Under the pieces are notes generated by a model. That model saw only the letters and a list, made by a program, of their open reading frames with translations, did no database searches and was not told the origin of the DNA. Shown in pieces: positions 62,055 through 64,000 of a stretch of 64,000 nt of DNA (the stretch's first letter is position 1; every line of letters starts with the position of its first letter). Source of the DNA: Cepaea nemoralis (taxonomy: Eukaryota; Mollusca; Gastropoda; Stylommatophora; Helicidae); contig JACEFZ010022420.1 in assembly GCA_014155875.1 (NCBI GenBank), positions 117,501 to 181,500 of the forward strand. The letters run 5' to 3'. Both the position numbers and the translations under genes were made by a program.

Positions 62055-62520
62055 CCAGTTAAGACCAGGGATGGAGTTGTTGCCTCTCCATAGCACAAAG
62101 CCTGGGCTAAAATATAGAGATCATGTGTTGCCCATGCAGCATGATCCCTCTCTCGGCCCGCCTAGTTCACTCCAGAGGAAAGGTAACACCCCTACATCTG
62201 GAACAAGACAAGCTGCAGAAGCTGCCGGATCAGCAAAGCAATGCTCTAACTGCCCGCCTGTCGGAGCTTCGATCCTAGACCAGTCGCCAACCAAGGCTTA
62301 GGGCCTGGTCTGCCCTGCCATGACAATTTTGTCTTTAGCTTGCATTTCCTCGCACCAGGGTAAGGCTTGTACCCTCCCAATTGCGCTCTTCCGCCCGAAG
62401 CCGTTGGCACAATGTGGGGTGTCGGGTTTGGTAAGCGCCGCCCAACGTTCGGCGCTAACAGAGACCAGGTAGTACCGTCTACTGTTATACGGTAGCTCAA
62501 TCATATCTGACTAAGACCTG
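62055..62520 (+). repeat. Interspersed repeat R1, copy 3 (most complete)
   Basis: Shares all R1 landmarks with 86-520, with an extra ~30 bp near 62320 ('tgccatgacaattttgtctt'). It begins about 35 bp from the 5' break of LINE copy B. Confidence 0.85.
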
Positions 62521-62544
62521 ACACAGAATACAGAATACTGACAC

Positions 62545-62900
62545 AGCTATATACCTTGTATCTTACACAGCTATATACCGTGTATCTTACACAGCTATAT
62601 ACCTTGTATCTTACACAGCTATATACCTTGTATCTTACACAGCTATATACCGTGTATCTTACACAGCTATATACCTTGTATCTTACACAGCTATATACCT
62701 TGTATCTTACACAGCTATATACCGTGTATCTTACACAGCTATATACCTTGTATCTTACACAGCTATATACCTTGTATCTTACACAGCTATATACCTTGTA
62801 TCTTACACATCTATATACCGTGTATCTTACACGGCTATATATCTTGTATCTTACACAGCTATATACCCTTGTATCTTATACAGATATATACCCTTGTATC
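62545..62900 (+). repeat. 24-bp satellite, block 2
   Basis: About fifteen near-identical units of 'cttgtatcttacacagctat' plus 'atac'. All frames are open because 24 is a multiple of three. Not coding. Confidence 0.97.
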
Positions 62901-62907
62901 TTTTTTT

Positions 62908-63160
62908 TTTAAATGTGGCATATCCCTTACAGGACGTTGCAGTAAACACCAGCATTTTCAGCTGCTGTTGATGTACTAGGCAAGTTTTACGTTCAGTAGT
63001 TTGCCATTGCTTTCTGAACGACCGGCTCCCATACCAACACGTTATAACACAACGCGACACGGTCTGCTGCACAAATCGGTCGCAGCTGAGTTTCGAACGC
63101 CTGGTAAGCGGCTCACGAACCGCGTTCGCAAGCCTTTGGCCACGGAGCTAAGTCCTGTAA
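62908..63160 (-). mobile_element. SINE family A (minus), inserted in the 24-bp satellite
   Basis: Plus strand 'ggcatatcccttacaggacg', 'agtttgccattgctttctga' and 'gctgagtttcgaacgcc' (B-box complement), 'aagcctttggccacgga' (A-box complement). Confidence 0.9.
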
Positions 63161-63412
63161 AAGGATATGCGAAAAAAAAATAAATTAATAGCACATACTA
63201 AAACAAGTCTAGACGTCTACATAAAACGTGATTTGCGGGTCTACCTACATTATAAAATGAATTTCAGACAGGTGAGACATACAGAACCATAAAGTATGAA
63301 GGGAAAAACAATATCAAGTGATCGGTTCTTGTATTAATGCGATCTTGATATAATCTTAATCCCCCCCCCCCACCCCCTTGGAAACCCTAAAATTCCCACT
63401 GGGGAGGGGGGG
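63161..63412. other. A-T-rich sequence with poly-C
   Basis: No gene. A C-run at 63361-63378. It could be the body of the hAT element whose right end is at 63438. Confidence 0.4.
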
Positions 63413-63438
63413 GGATTCCCCACCGGTTGAGAACCACT
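63413..63438. mobile_element. Right end of a hAT-like element
   Basis: 'accggttgagaaccactg' is the complement of CAGTGGTTCTCAACC, a classic hAT terminus. I could not find the left end. Confidence 0.5.
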
Positions 63439-63443
63439 GCCCT

Positions 63444-63655
63444 AGTATCTTATACAGCTTTATGCCCTTGTATCTTATACAGATATATACCCTTGTATCT
63501 TATATGGATATATACCCTTGTATCTTATACAGCTATATACCCTTGTATCTTATACAGATACATACCTTGTATCTTAAACAGCTATACACCGTGTATTTTA
63601 CACAGCTACATATATATAACACATCTATATACCGTGTATCTTACACAGCTAAAGC
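63444..63655 (+). repeat. 24-bp satellite, block 3 (diverged)
   Basis: Units such as 'cttgtatcttatacagatat' plus 'atac', more diverged than block 2. It ends just before the GCNT exon at 63681. Confidence 0.92.
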
Positions 63656-63680
63656 ATAATAGTAAACCAGAAATAGATAC

Positions 63681-63823
63681 CTTTGTATGAGCCTCTGATT
63701 CCTAACTGGGGGTTATGGTTGAGTGAGGCAAAGAATGTTTCATCAGGAACCGATGTGTTGGTCTCAGCCCAGTGCAGCAGTGCCTTGGCTGTTTTGTTGT
63801 GTAGTATGTAGCCAACAAAATCC
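63681..63823 (-). CDS. GCNT-family glycosyltransferase, antepenultimate exon
   Basis: 143-bp minus-strand exon between acceptor 'atatttgcag' and donor 'gtatct'. It encodes 'DFVGYILHNKTAKALLHWAE', 'TNTSVPDETFFASLNHNPQL' and 'GIRGSYK', and ends one base into a Gly codon completed by the next exon. 'RDFV.YIL', 'A..LL.W' and 'PDE.F.A.L' are diagnostic of the core-2/I-branching family. The Glu of 'PDE' corresponds to the catalytic base of the well-studied mammalian enzyme (family knowledge). The family is usually about 430 residues long. The three exons give about 148, so the N-terminal two thirds, with the signal anchor, lie beyond the right edge. Confidence 0.93.
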
Positions 63824-64000
63824 CTGCAAATATGCAACAAAATAAGTGGTAAACAGTTGAAGCTAGATCTTTTTACCTAACGTCTGCTCCAGGCGAATGG
63901 TAGTATCGTATCCTGATTGCCTTCTTTATCGTCTGCCTTTTGTCTCGGACTGGAGAATTGGCCCTCAGCAGTGGCGTGTAGAGGTTCTTTGATGCCCGGG
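63824..64000. other. Upstream GCNT intron, cut by the window edge
   Basis: Intronic by inference. No further exon, repeat or ORF recognised before the edge. Confidence 0.5.

Larger units (their letters stand above)
54870..63680 (-). other. GCNT intron (8.8 kb) filled with mobile elements
   Basis: GT-AG, phase-1 intron (donor gtatct at 63680, acceptor ctctag ending at 54870). It contains repeat G, an ORF1-only LINE, SINE E, two RTE-like LINE copies, three blocks of a 24-bp satellite, repeat R1, SINE A and a hAT end. The LINE ORFs are all on the same strand as the gene. Confidence 0.85.

Noticed and set aside
62556..62912. 118-codon Tyr/Leu/Thr-repeat ORF
   Set aside because: Translation of the 24-bp satellite.

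Overview
The window is eukaryotic (metazoan), AT-rich and almost entirely repeat-derived: degraded LINEs, tRNA-headed SINEs, cut-and-paste elements and MITEs, and a very large load of tandem arrays. There is no operon structure and no prokaryotic signal. The one convincing host gene is on the minus strand at the right end: three exons with GT-AG junctions and matching phase-1 introns encode the C-terminus of a core-2/I-branching beta-1,6-N-acetylglucosaminyltransferase (GCNT family). As far as I know this family is prominent in molluscs and vertebrates and absent from well-studied insects. Together with the LINE types, this makes a lophotrochozoan, plausibly a gastropod mollusc, my best guess (inference, not proven).

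Layout. 0-3 kb: simple repeats and SINEs. 3.3-5.25 kb: an intact 645-codon Tigger/pogo-like transposase ORF. 5.3-19 kb: RTE-like LINE fragments, a 30-bp minisatellite, SINEs (two with clear target-site duplications), a hAT MITE with an 8-bp duplication, and a 51-bp minisatellite grown out of a LINE. 19-24.2 kb: a nearly complete I-group LINE (endonuclease, reverse transcriptase, RNase H) interrupted by a 410-bp duplicated piece of its own reverse transcriptase. 24.2-26.3 kb: SINE and minisatellites. 26.3-34.6 kb: an 8-kb, 43-bp-unit satellite with higher-order duplications. 34.6-42.9 kb: SINEs, LINE 3' ends and minisatellites. 42.9-45.1 kb: a minus-strand LINE with a 654-codon RT ORF. 45.1-53.1 kb: SINEs, two mariner deletion derivatives, a foldback MITE and seven or so minisatellites. 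53.4-63.8 kb: the GCNT gene, whose 8.8-kb intron holds a LINE with only ORF1, two copies of an RTE-like LINE (one ending in a C2H2 finger) and a 24-bp satellite.

No cellular pathway links the ORFs; most long ones belong to mobile elements or are periodic translations of tandem arrays. The most interesting themes are tandem arrays that start or end inside LINE coding sequence at many places, the chimeric LINE, the ORF1-only LINE, SINE families that share one 3' domain under different tRNA-like heads, and a long GAA tract just downstream of a GCNT splice donor. All boundaries of degraded repeats are estimates made by eye.
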